Assembly (NCBI GenBank): GCA_022393335.1
Contig: JAJEKB010021268.1
Location: 1-64,000 of the forward strand
DNA from: Macrotrachela quadricornifera
Lineage: Eukaryota > Rotifera > Eurotatoria > Philodinida > Philodinidae
Reading direction: 5' to 3'
Length of the DNA: 64,000 bases
The position numbers and the translations under genes are program-made. The notes below the pieces were generated by a model. The model was not told where the DNA came from. It did not search any database and saw only the letters and a program-made list of their open reading frames with translations. Below, piece after piece: positions 50,007-61,236 of this stretch (position 1 is the stretch's first letter; every line of letters starts with the position of its first letter).

Positions 50007-51477
50007 TTAATCTTCATCCTCTTCCTCGCTGTCCTCATCACTACCATATGTTGTCGTTGTTTGTGATATTGTGTTTGATTTTTTCGTTACTCTAATAGAA
50101 TCTACAGATTCATTTTCACCAGGTAATTTACCTTTAATTCCACCATCTAAAATGTAATATTAAATTAAATGATAGTTTTCAAATAACTTTATATTTACCT
50201 CCATCTTCATTCGAATCATCAGTATCATCACCAGGTATTTCAATATTACCTTTTTCAGCATCTATCAGAAGTTGCTAAAAATCAACAGAAAAAAAAATAT
50301 ATATATAAAAGAAAATATAAACAAAATATTTTATTTTACTTCAAGTGCAGTATTATCAACATCTGTGACAACTTTTGGTTCCATTTTTACTTTAAATATT
50401 CCACGATATTTTTCAATACTATGTTTAATTTTTTTAATAACATTATTTAATACATTAATACCTTCATTTCGATCAAAACATGTTGTTGTTATAACATAAA
50501 GTGGTGGAGCAATAAGATTAATCTATAAAATAAAAGAAAAATTTATTTTAATTAATATCTTTCAAAAAAAAAGAGATTTACTTTAATTGGCAATTCTTCT
50601 GTTGATTCATTAAGTCCTTCTCTTAATGCTGCTTTAACTGCATCTATACCATCATAATCATAACATGCAACTTCAACATCTAAAATATTCACAAAAAGAA
50701 AAAAATAGAAAATTCTATTAAAATAATTAAATATCTACCAGCTCGACATTTAACACTTTGAGGAGTAAGACGAGTTCGAATATTATTAAGTAAAATTTTT
50801 TTTGTATTTTCATCAATTGGACAATCATCAAGTTCACGTTCATCACTACAAAAAAATGAAATAAAAAAAAAACATAGATACAATTATATATAATATTTAC
50901 CTAACAGCTCGTACAAATGCATCATATGCTGCACCTATTCGTTTATATTTTTCATCCAAAAACCAAGCTGTTTTATCATATAATTCTTCAAATTCTTCAT
51001 TTGTATTAATATGTAATACTTCAGCTGTATGACGAAGAATACTATTAACCTATCAATAAAAATTTTTTTCTTTTTTAAAAATTTTATTAAGAAAATTCAT
51101 ACTGTTTTTCCACGAGCAAATTTTTCTTCACATCGAATAATCTCTTCAGGTGATACTCGACGTTTAGATAAATCAATATAACCTTTATCACGATCAACAC
51201 GAACAACAAGAACAACTTCATTTCGACCAACACGAATTAATCGTATTATTGAACGAATACGACGACGTGTTAATTCAGTTAATAGAATCATACCTATAAT
51301 TTTAAAATTTATATTAATATTAAAAAATAATTAGAAAATAATAATTTAACCTTGTTTATTACTATATTCAAGTAGCTTAACATAAACACCCATTTCTTCG
51401 ATTTCAGTTACATTAACCATGACAAGATCATCGGTTTCAGGAAATTGATTTTTATAAAAACGGCACGTTAATTGCAT
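50007..51477 (-). CDS. EIF2S1: eIF2 alpha, translation initiation factor 2 subunit 1
   Basis: Complement of eight exons (51351-51477, 51103-51293, 50901-51049, 50739-50845, 50582-50679, 50340-50522, 50199-50274, 50007-50146), giving 356 residues. eIF2 alpha is the regulatory subunit of the GTP/Met-tRNAi-binding initiation factor. Family segments are strong: [19 protein letters not shown], the S1 domain with [61 protein letters not shown] and KMEPKVVTD. The phosphorylation loop reads [14 protein letters not shown]: the regulatory Ser51 (mature human numbering) is Thr, encoded by ACA (tgt at 51268-51270 on the plus strand). The acidic C-terminus ([11 protein letters not shown]) is longer than in human (315 residues). 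The promoter is shared with COQ6 (280-bp divergent gap). The 3' end converges with the gene at 49548. Confidence 0.95.
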
Positions 51478-51757
51478 TGTTTCTTTTCTTTTATAAATCG
51501 ATTAAAAAATATAATAAAATACTATTTTATGATATATACATTCCTTTTATAAGTTGGTGTAAGGAAAAACTCCTCACACAGCTGATGTAACCTCATTTTG
51601 AAATTATATTATGTTGAATAAGCCTTTTCACATTGGTTAAGATATAGACAAGTTATAATAGTGAGGTCTCTAGTATCGATTTCATCTATTGGGGAATTGA
51701 GTTGAATTTTTTCTGATGATAGATATTAACTGTACTTTTTCTAATAAGTGATTGTAA
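51478..51757. promoter_or_regulatory. divergent promoter region of EIF2S1 and COQ6
   Basis: This 280-bp gap separates the two start codons, so it must carry both promoters. No TATA box or known factor site could be assigned with confidence. An acceptor-like TTTCTAATAAG sits about ten bases before the COQ6 ATG. Confidence 0.45.
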
Positions 51758-54115
51758 ATGAGACAATTATTATTACTTCGTCGATCCTTGATATCGATAC
51801 GATTTTCTTCGTATTCAGTATCATCTGAAGGAACAATTTCTCATGACTATCCAAATCCACCTGTACCTGCAGAAAATGTTGATATTACAATTGCTGGTGG
51901 TGGATTAGTTGGAAGTGCAGTAGCACTTGCTTTTGGTAATAATATTTTTATTTTATTTTCATTTATTTATTTATCTATCTATGATTTAGCTGCATCACCT
52001 ATTTTTAAAAATCATAAAATAGTTCTTTTGGAATCTCAATCAAAACTTCCAAAAGTTTCAAATACTCACCCATATAGTAATCGTGTTTGTGCTCTGAATG
52101 CACAATCAATACAATTATTTCAAAGTATGATTTATTTTTAATTAAAATTCACAATTTTATTAATTTTTTTTTTCTTCTCAGAACTTGGTGCATGGGACTT
52201 AATGAAATCTATACGTGTTCAAAAAGTATCTCGAATGCAGGTATAATTTTTTTTTTCAAATAAAAAAAATAATAATAATAAATATTTTCTTTTGTATTTT
52301 TTTTTTGTAATTTATTTTTGGTTTGGGATGCTTGTTCAGAATCACTTATAACATTTGATCAAAATAATATCTCAGATGAAAATTCTCTTGCATATATTGT
52401 TGAAAATGATGTTATACAAACTTGTTTACTTGAACAATTAAAACAATATCATATTGAACCAAGATTAAATTCTAAAGTAAAACAATTTCAATATGATGAC
52501 AATTCTATACAAATTAAATTACAAGATGAAAAAATAAATCTTCGAACAAGATTATTAGTATTATTTATTTATTTATTTATAATATTTTATTTTTTTGTTT
52601 TAAATTAAATTAGATTGCAGCTGATGGTTATCAATCAAGTATAAGAGAAATGGCAGGTATTTCAACAATGCAATGGAATTATGATCAATTTGGCATTGTT
52701 GCTACACTTCAATTAGCAGATAATGTATGTTGAATTGAAATTTAAAGACAAAATGTTTGAAAAGATACAGAATATGAAGAAATATATTCTTTATGACCTA
52801 TTAAAATCTTTTTTTTTTAGATGCCAGATAATGTTACTGCTTGGCAAAGATTTTTACCTACAGGACCAATTGCTTGTTTACCAGTAAAAAAGATAAAAAA
52901 AGATTTTAAAAATATTTTTATTTATTTCTTATTAGTTAAGTAATACGCATAGTTCACTTGTATGGACAGTACCAAAATCAATGTATAAAACATTAATGAA
53001 ATTATCGGATGAACAATTTGTAGATGAAATTAATAAAGCATTTGTAAGAAACAGAAAAATGAAAAGAAAAAAATATTACAAATTTTATTTTAGACATCTA
53101 ATAATTATATACAAAATGGTGTTGTATCAATAACAGAACGTATTCGATCTTATTGGCAACAAGTTGTACCAGGTATATTTCATAAAGATTTTTAAAAAAG
53201 AAATTTATTTTTTTTTTTAAATAGTTTCACCAACAATTGTACAATATCCACCAACTATAATTAATATTGAACCAAAATCACGAGCAGCATTTCCATTATC
53301 AGTAATAAAAATAATTTTTTTATTATTTCAATTTTTTTTAGTTTGGATTAAAATATTTAGCTTCTTAATGCTAATCAATATGTTCGTCCTCGTTTAGTAC
53401 TTGTCGGGTAGAATTTATTTTATTAAAAAAAAATAAATATAAGTTAGTTTTTAGAGATTCAGCTCATCGTATTCATCCAATGGCTGGTCAAGGAGTAAAT
53501 ATGGGTTTTGCTGATGTTCACTGTCTTGTTAATATACTTGAACAAGCTGTTCAAAATGGTGCAGATTTTAGTATGAAGTTTATTATTTATTATTTTTTTA
53601 TTCTTGACATTATCTATCTTTATAAGAGAGATATAACGATAAAAGATTTGATAAATAAGGAACAATATGTAGTTCGTTGATTTTAAAAATTAAAGAATCA
53701 TTTGCAAACTTTTGCGTCTATTTAATGGTTTCAGTTTCAATTTTTCTTGATCCATTGAACTCGACTTTTTCATTTAAAAGTTTCTAAAGATAGAGAAGAG
53801 ATGTTTCTTTTTCATCAAATTCTACAATTTATGAAATATTTTTTTTTATAGATTCTTTGACATATCTTGTTGATTACGAACGACAACGACAGTTACAATG
53901 TTTAGCAAAATTATTATCAATAGATTCATTAAATCGTCTTTATTCAACAAAATTTTCACCTATTGTTGCACTTAGAAGTATTGGTCTTAGTTTTGTTAAT
54001 GAATTTTCACCGCTTAAAGTATATTTAAATTTTTTATTTTTAATTAAGATTAATATTGATCTTTTCTTTTCTCTTTTAGCAATTCTTTGCAAAACAAGCG
54101 GCTTCTGGTTCTTGA
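51758..54115 (+). CDS. COQ6: COQ6, ubiquinone biosynthesis monooxygenase
   Basis: Thirteen exons join to 470 residues (human 468): 51758-51935, 51990-52124, 52182-52240, 52321-52557, 52614-52724, 52821-52883, 52936-53043, 53094-53172, 53225-53301, 53361-53407, 53455-53570, 53852-54018, 54080-54115. COQ6 is a mitochondrial FAD-dependent hydroxylase acting on the ring of the coenzyme Q precursor. The N-terminus is a basic Leu/Ser-rich presequence (about 1-22). The FAD motif is [13 protein letters not shown] (45-57); other family segments are [61 protein letters not shown] and [19 protein letters not shown] (about 365-383). The third intron (52241-52320) contains no AG at all; the conserved VWDACS exon must begin after TG. 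That is either a rare GT-TG intron, a mutation of AG to TG, or a sequence error. Confidence 0.92.
53571..53851 (+). other. COQ6 intron 12 with weak dispersed-repeat match
   Basis: A 281-bp intron, longer than most of its neighbours. Bases about 53725-53775 (TGGTTTCAGTTTCAATTTTT then ATCCATTGAACTCGAC) resemble the dispersed repeat at 18880 and 28190. The match is imperfect. Confidence 0.35.
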
Positions 54116-54469
54116 TTGATAAAGATACTTTGTTTTTTTTTTCATATGTTTAGAATTATTAAATAAAAAGAAAGACATGTTTTTAATGCTCAATAATTCT
54201 ATGTTCTTATGTGAAATATAGTTTAAAAATTTGATTTATCATAGAGAGGTAGATGTTGTTTTGAATATGATTAGAAAATTAAAGTTATATAAACTAAAAT
54301 AAATTTCATAAGTACTATTTGCTTTGTCATTATTTATTGAATGCATATATGTGTTTATAACTTATTCTTTTTCTTTTCTTGCTTCGTCATTGTTGACATC
54401 ACAATTTTTTTGGTTCTTTTTATTCTTTTATCACTTCATGTTTTTGTTTTCATTTACACAAAATATAGA

Positions 54470-55447
54470 ATGGCAGATTTAACTCAATTGTCAACAGCTG
54501 CACACTGGATTCAAAAATCTTCGTCGATTTTAATTGCAGCAGGTGCAGGTTTATCAGCTTCAGCAGTTAATCCTCAATATGGTGTTGGTCTTGATTATAC
54601 TTCTGTAGCAGCATTTCGTCGTTTATATCCACGTATGACTCAAGTTTCAACAATGAGATGTATGTATGATGCTATTGGAAAACAAGATTGGAGTCAAGAA
54701 TTAATGTGGGGTTATCTATTTACACATATTAATAAATGTCGTTTTAATTGGGGTGCAACATCTGTTTATCAAGATCTTAAAGAAATTATATCAAATAAAT
54801 CAGTGAATTCATTTGTAGTTACAACAAATGCTGATGGTATGTTTGAACAAAATAATTTTGTAAGTTATATTAATTTAAGAATAAATAAAATTTTTCTTTA
54901 TTTTTTTCTTCTTTAATTATTATAGGATATGAATCGTTTTCTTAGTACACAAGGTGATTATTCATTACTTCAATGTCTTAAACCATGTTCACTTCAATCT
55001 GTATATGAAGCTCGTCCATATATTGAACGTGGTCTTCCTCATATTAATCCACAAACCATGGAAGTACCATCAGAATATGTACCTCGATGTCCTCGTTGTG
55101 ATGGACCAATGTTTTTTTGTGTACGTGGTGGTGATTGGTTTATTGAATCTGCTTTTGATAAACAACGACGTGGATATCATAATTTTATTCAACAATCAAT
55201 AAATAATCAAAATGAATTATTTACAATTATTGAAATAGGTGTTGGTTTTAATACTCCAAGTGTACTACGTTGGCCTATGGATCAATTAGTAAGTCAATTT
55301 AAAAATGTTCGACTTATTCGTATAAATATGCATGCACCCGATGTACCAGTTCATGCTGGAAAAGAAAAACGAGCTATTGGTTTTGATGGTGATGCAGCAA
55401 CAATTATTCAACAACTTAAAGACATGAGTGTTAGAACAAATATGTAA
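54470..55447 (+). CDS. sirtuin, class M (SirTM)-like, probable ADP-ribosyltransferase
   Basis: Exons 54470-54859 and 54926-55447 give 303 residues. The SIR2 Rossmann fold is marked by IAAGAGLSASA (22-32), VVTTNADG (116-123, active-site Asn120) and EIGVGFNT (233-240). Four zinc Cys are C147, C151, C185 and C188 (QCLKPC and RCPRC). Where deacetylating sirtuins have the catalytic His (HG), this protein has Gln139 in TQGDY. TTNAD plus QG(D/E)Y is the signature of microbial class M sirtuins, which mono-ADP-ribosylate proteins. Animals are not generally known to carry this class, so horizontal acquisition is plausible; the intron, with a good GTAAGT donor, shows it is eukaryotic sequence here. The ATG at 54470 was preferred to the in-frame upstream 54341 because a TATAG acceptor-like site precedes it and the upstream stretch is low-complexity hydrophobic. 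No macrodomain partner is adjacent. Confidence 0.85.
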
Positions 55448-56124
55448 TAAATAATAAAATAGGTAAAAAAAAAGTATTAGAATGATGATACTTCTTCTGA
55501 CATATAGATTATTTGTAAAAAAAATTTATTTTAAATCAATTAATAAGATTGAATTATAAGCATCATTTAGGATGTCAACTGTATAAATTTTTATTGTAAA
55601 TGAATTGTGTACAAGGTTCATTTTGTTATTATATTGATATAATGATGATTGAATTCTATTATCAGTTTGGCTTTTTAGGTCAAGGAAATAGAATATTGTT
55701 ACTATAACTAACTATCTTTTGTTCTAGCTGAAGTAATTGAGAAGAAAAATGGATAGAAGGGAAAGAAAGAAATATTTTTGCTCGACAGATCCGATTTACT
55801 ATTCTCATTACTCAACTTGGTTGGAGGTCATCAACTTGATGGTTTCATCTCTTTGTTCTTTATTTTCTTCTCTTTACCTAAGTGCATGAATATACATTAT
55901 GCAGCTCGTATTACATGCTTAACAACAAACTATGTTATACTTATTTTAGGCAAAAAAAGTGTTTTTTCTCATATTCATTCAGTTGATTTACTGGTAAATT
56001 ATTGTTATTAAATAACATCTATTTCATAGAATAAGTAATCCAACATTATTGGTTCAACTGTATTTAAATAAATTCTTTTATTTATTATCAGTTAATCTTC
56101 GTAATATTAATTATTTAATCAATA
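55448..56124. other. intergenic, nothing supported
   Basis: 3' UTR of the sirtuin gene and the promoter side of the first transgelin gene. A 77-codon frame at 55778-56011 has no support. Confidence 0.45.
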
Positions 56125-57870
56125 ATGCCAGCATATGGAATGGACATTGCTCTTAATGCAAAGGTAATCGAATGTATATAACAATGCATGTTTATTATGT
56201 TTAACTAATGAAGAACTATGCATGATTTTCTATAAATTAAACTAATTAAAAAAGAAATAGAAAATTGATTATAAGATCATAAGAAATAATATGTTTTGTT
56301 TGAATTCTCATATGAATAAAGAATATTTGAATATTAAGAGAATTCTTGTTGTTGGTATTATCATTGTGTGTATATACACGTATATATGTTCGATATCGTA
56401 TCGAGTAATGTGATTAATCATTGCCGACAAAGATTAATAATCTTTTGTCTTAGTAATACACCCACGCATACAGCTGCTATAAATGTATTATTATAATTGA
56501 TAAGCTAGCGTATAATAAATAGGAAAATAGTAGACGCCACGTTGTGCCCGCCTACATAAAAATGACTAATATTCATAGACATTTTGTGTATAGAAAAATG
56601 ATTGTTTCATCTTCCACGTTTGTATATAGAAAATATCTGTTTACTTTGTTTGGTCTGTTGTACATGACGTTCCAGAACAATCTCATCTTTCATCAAGAAT
56701 CATTTTCTTTGCGTTCACAGTCATATCTACAGAGAGAAAAGAAATTATTCACATAGTTTTTGTCGATATTTTTTTTCTTCCTGCTTTCTTTGACTATATT
56801 AATGTTTATATAAATACATACTCATGTTCCTTGTTCGTATCATTAATTTTTTGGTAGTGGTGATTCTGTTATATTACTGTGCATATTTAGTTGAAGAACA
56901 TGTCTCACGTTGGACCTGCATATGGATCATTGGCTGCTAATCAAGCAAAGGTGAAATATCGAGATAATTTTTTCTATTTCAAATATTAGTTAATAACTAA
57001 CTGAATATAAGGAAGTATAGTTCATATTGTGTTCTTCTTATTTAAACGACAAGAGTTATGATATTTATGTTAAGAACAAAAAAATTAAAAGATTATGAGT
57101 GCGAACATAACATTTATGAGCGAACTATTTTAGAAAGAAATTATCTTTCTATTTATCCTTGAATTATGTCTATTTGACATACATGATTGTTTAGATTGCG
57201 GCAAAACGTAATCCAGAACTTGATCGAGAGGTACAAGAATGGATTGAAGCTATAATTGGAGAGAAATTTCCTAGTGGTTCTTATGAAGATGCACTTAAAG
57301 ATGGTGTTATCTTATGCAAGTATGTTTTCGTCTATCTATTTTTCATTCCTAATTGTAAATTCCTAGATTAATGAATAAACTTCAACCAGGTGCTATTCCA
57401 AAATATGCTACATCAGGTGGAGCATTTAAATTACGTGAAAATATTTCACTTTTTCGTGAGTGTTAATTTCATACAAAATGAATTAATCCTATTTGTTTTA
57501 ATATAAATCTAATAGAAAATGCTGCTCGTGCTTATGGTCTAAGTGATTCTGAACTTTTTCAAACTATTGATCTTTTTGAAAAACATAATATTCCTCAAGT
57601 AACTCAGTGTATATTTGCACTTGGTCGAACTGTGAGTGATATTTTGATTTAAAATAATGATGAATATTCTACATGATATTTTATCTTCAGGCACAGAAAA
57701 AGAAATTTAACGGACCAACACTTGGTCCAAAAATGTCTGATGCTAATGTACGTGAGTTTACTGAAGAACAATTACGTGCTGGACAAGGTTCAATTGGTTT
57801 ACTCAATGAAGGCATGAATAAAGGTGCGAATCAATCAGGCCAAAATTTTGGTCTAACACGTCATATATAA
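56125..57870 (+). CDS. transgelin/calponin-like muscle protein with two candidate first exons
   Basis: The common exons are 57195-57319, 57367-57455, 57516-57631 and 57691-57870. Two alternative first exons both end in AAG at a donor and fit phase 0: 1a at 56125-56163 (MPAYGMDIALNAK) and 1b at 56900-56950 (MSHVGPAYGSLAANQAK), giving 182 or 186 residues. A single CH domain binds actin (KRNPELDREVQEWIEAI, EDALKDGVILCKLMNKLQPG, ENAARAYGL, DLFEKHN, QVTQCIFALGR). It is followed by one calponin-type repeat (GSIGLLNEGMNKGANQSG) near the C-terminus. This is the layout of transgelin/Mp20, which bundles actin in muscle. Exon 1b is preceded by a CATATTTAG acceptor-like site. Which first exon is used cannot be decided from sequence. 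A close paralog lies at 60358. Confidence 0.9.
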
Positions 57871-58471
57871 ATAATCGAGCAACAATTTTAATAAAATAAT
57901 AATCTAAGAAAAGATTTGTTCTGGCAGATGTTTCTTGTAATTCTATTAATAATTTAACCATTTTTTTTAATAAAGAAATATAATGAGTGATGCTTAAAAG
58001 ATTTAAATAAAAATTGATTTCATTTAAAATAATGTAATTGATTCAAATAATATCAAAAAACACGAACGAGTAGTTTTTTTTATTTTCTAACTTATTTTCT
58101 ATAAGCTTTTTAATCGATCTTTGTAAAAGTTGTGTATTTAAACGAACAATTATAGATCTATAAACTGCGAAGCGCTTAAATGTTTAAATTGATATTAGAA
58201 GAAATCATTTTTCTGACAGTTAGAAAAATAAACAAAAATAAAATTTCAGGATCGACACAAATGCTATTCAGACTATTATTATGATATTACTTAAAGAATG
58301 ATATAATAGCATAGAAAAATAAAATACCCTCTTCTCTATTAAATTATGTGAAAAGAAAGTTTCTTAAAGCTTTTTCTACGTCACTACTTTTAGAAACTAG
58401 CCAAATATTAATTTCTAATTCTAATAAGCAAGATTTTATTAGAATATATATAAACAGTTTGTTTATTATAG
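57871..58471. other. intergenic, no clear exon
   Basis: AT-rich. The open frame starting near 58348 might extend the following NEK1-like fragment upstream, but its composition is ambiguous. Confidence 0.4.
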
Positions 58472-59064
58472 GTACTCAATTAGTATCTGAAAATATTTCT
58501 TCAATACATAAACAACAATCTCAAAAATCACACGTAACTTTTTTATGAATGTTATATAAATCTAAAAATTTGACTGTGTTCTAGTCACAAATCAAAGGAA
58601 AAGATATTATTCGAACAGCTCGAACTGAAACTATATCAACATCATCAGAATTTTCAGATAGTTCAATTTTCTTAGATGATCATCAACGATCTCGTAGTCA
58701 ACAACGTATATTAAATAATTCTTCTGTTGCAAATCTTCTTACTAATTTACAAACTATTCAACCACCATTATCATCTTTACATTCATATAATAATGAACAA
58801 GAAGAAGAAGAAGAAGAAGAAAATGATAATAGTCTTCAATTACTTATTAATCTTGCTAGAGATACAGATTCAACACGAATAAGTAAACTTGAACGTGTTA
58901 AGTCATTTATTGAAGATTCTATTGGAATGGTTGAATTTCTTAGTTTACTTCGTCTTATTAAATCATCATCTTCAGAACTAAATATTAATGAACCACCTCT
59001 TAATATTTATTCATCAATTTTACCTATTCTTACTGCTTTATTCATACTTGAAAATGATGCTTAA
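58472..59064 (+). CDS. C-terminal fragment resembling NEK1-family kinase tails
   Basis: Two exons, 58472-58533 and 58585-59064, read in phase: a Ser-rich linker (ARTETISTSSEFSDSSIF), a Glu run, then KLERVKSFIEDSIGMVEFLS and LNIYSSILPILTALFILENDA up to the TAA at 59062-59064. The end resembles the short helical tail of NEK1-type kinases (LExLRxxLExxxGxExF, then a YxxILxLVxAD-type motif). No kinase domain lies upstream; the transgelin gene ends 600 bases earlier. It is therefore either a truncated copy or the last exons of an unusual small gene. No start codon was assigned. Family assignment is tentative. Confidence 0.4.
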
Positions 59065-60357
59065 TTCGCATGAATTCAAATTCTATTATTTATTCAATTT
59101 TTAAAAACTATTATATCACATTTGCTTTTTTTTTGTATTCATTAAAACGTGTGTATCTATAAAAATATTATTTAATCAAAGCAAACAAATGTCTTGTAAA
59201 AATCATTTAGATGAAAACAGTTGATGCAACTACTCATGATAATAATCGATGTTATAACATGTAATATGATCGAAATATTTTTGTTTTTCTTTAATTGATG
59301 TCATTTAATTTGTTAATTTAATGTGAATCATTTGCTAACATATTACATTAGATTTTGTTTTAGTATAGATTTCATTTGTAAAGAAAACTAATCGATAATG
59401 AAGAATGTATTACATAATAAGACGTTTTTCTTGATGTTGTAATCAACATTCGAATCTGATTAAGAAAAAAAGTTAGTCTTTTTGCTTATAATCGTTGAGA
59501 ATTTTTATTAATATAAAATACTTCCCAATTTCAAAAAATGTCATCTTTCAATATAACGTCATAGACTATTTTTAACTGTAAGATTCTATTATTTCTAATG
59601 AAGAAAAAATATCTTATTTTCTCTAAGCAATCAATATTGTCCTTGTCAGATTTTCCTTTTCTTTTACGTCGTTCTTTTTCATCTACGCCTACTATTGTAT
59701 TTTGATGATAGCAATATTCAGATGATTATTTGATGATATTCATTGAGATTGTTTCGTTACTATGAGACACTATTAGTTCTTTCTAGTATATCCTACAGTT
59801 GAAAAATTAGTCATTTATAAATATTTTAGGAATTACTCACTAACAATAAAGCAAAAAAAAAATTAATAGAAATAATTTCAACCTTGATTTTCTTCTTATA
59901 TAAAACATATGGAAAAGTCAATTGTTAGTTCAGTTATAAAAATAAAATATCAGTAGGATATTATAATCACAATCAGTCAGTAGATATACATATTTTTCTT
60001 TTCCTTGTCGATATATAAATAAGCACATATGAATTATTCCTGAATTAGACGATAGTATAAGCGTTAGTTGTACCATCTTAGCCGAAAGAAGAAATAAACA
60101 AGTAACTAACAGCTACATTCTATTATCAGACACCATCAAAAATACCAGTACTGATATTAGTAATAGAACGCATACGATAGTTGTTTTCACTATAACCACC
60201 ATATTTTTCCTTGCAACCAACCATGAACTAAGGTTTCTTATAATATATTGACAAAAAAAGGTCTTGTTTTCTTTCTTTCTTTCTTTTTCTTATCATTTAT
60301 TCTTAGTTCTATCTAATATTTATCTGACAATCATATATACAAATTAAAATTATTTAT
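59065..60357. other. intergenic, 1.3 kb, nothing supported
   Basis: AT-rich upstream flank of the second transgelin gene, with a CTTT microsatellite near 60272-60292. Confidence 0.45.
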
Positions 60358-61061
60358 ATGTCGACAAAACGTGATCCAGAACTTGAACGAGAGGCTCAAC
60401 AATGGATTGAAGCTGTTATTGGAGAAAAATTTCCAAAAGGTTCCTATGAAGATGCGCTTAAAGATGGAATTCTTCTATGCAAGTAAATCATAATATATAT
60501 ATATATATTTTTCTATTAATTCAAAAAAGAAATCGTTTATTTATTTATTGTAAAATAATAGATTAATAAATAAACTTCAACCAGGTGCTGTTTCAAAAAT
60601 TTGTACATCAGGTGGAGGATTTAAATTACGTGAAAATGTTTCAGCCTTTCGTAAATATAATAAAACAAAAATTTGTTTTATAATTAAATAAGAAAATTTT
60701 TTCTAGAAAATGCTGCTCGTGCTTATGGTCTACCTGATGCTGAATTATTTCAAACAGTAGATCTTTTTGAAAAACGAAATATCGGTCAAGTAACACAATG
60801 TATTCATGCACTTGGACGACAAGTTAATAATAATAATCAAAAGTAATTCTAAAATTAATCTTTTTTTTTTTTGTTTTGTAGGCACAGAGAAAAAACTTTA
60901 GTGGACCAACACTTGGTCCAAAAATGTCTGATGCTAATGCACGTGAATTTACTGAAGAACAATTACGTGCTGGACAAAATACAGTTGGTTTACTTAATGA
61001 TGGCATGAATAAAGGTGCAAGTCAAGCCGGACAAAATTTTGGTTTATCACGTCATATATAA
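60358..61061 (+). CDS. transgelin/calponin-like protein, tandem paralog
   Basis: Exons 60358-60482, 60562-60650, 60707-60822 and 60882-61061 give 169 residues. Exon lengths (125, 89, 116 and 180 coding bases) and phases are identical to the four common exons of the gene ending at 57870, so the pair is a tandem duplication. It has the CH domain (KRDPELEREAQQWIEAV, EDALKDGILLCK, ENAARAYGL) and a terminal calponin repeat (NTVGLLNDGMNKGASQAG). It begins MSTKRDP directly at the CH domain and lacks a separate first exon; no acceptor precedes the ATG. Predicted to bind actin, as for transgelin. The introns have diverged completely, so the duplication is not recent. Confidence 0.9.
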
Positions 61062-61236
61062 AATATGAAAAGACAGAAAAATTTTTGTTCTATAAACATA
61101 TTTTATTCATTAATCTAGTATAAATAGATATATATTTGTATTTCTCTTTGAATATAGTTAGAATTGAATTTATCATTACATATTTATCAACTTATTTATA
61201 TTTTAGAAAGAAAGAAAGAAAAAAAAAAGAAAATTT

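Noticed and set aside
54341..54469. In-frame upstream ATG adding about 43 hydrophobic residues to the sirtuin
   Set aside because: The stretch is low-complexity Phe/Ile/Leu from T-rich DNA and ends in an acceptor-like AG just before the ATG at 54470, where family similarity starts.
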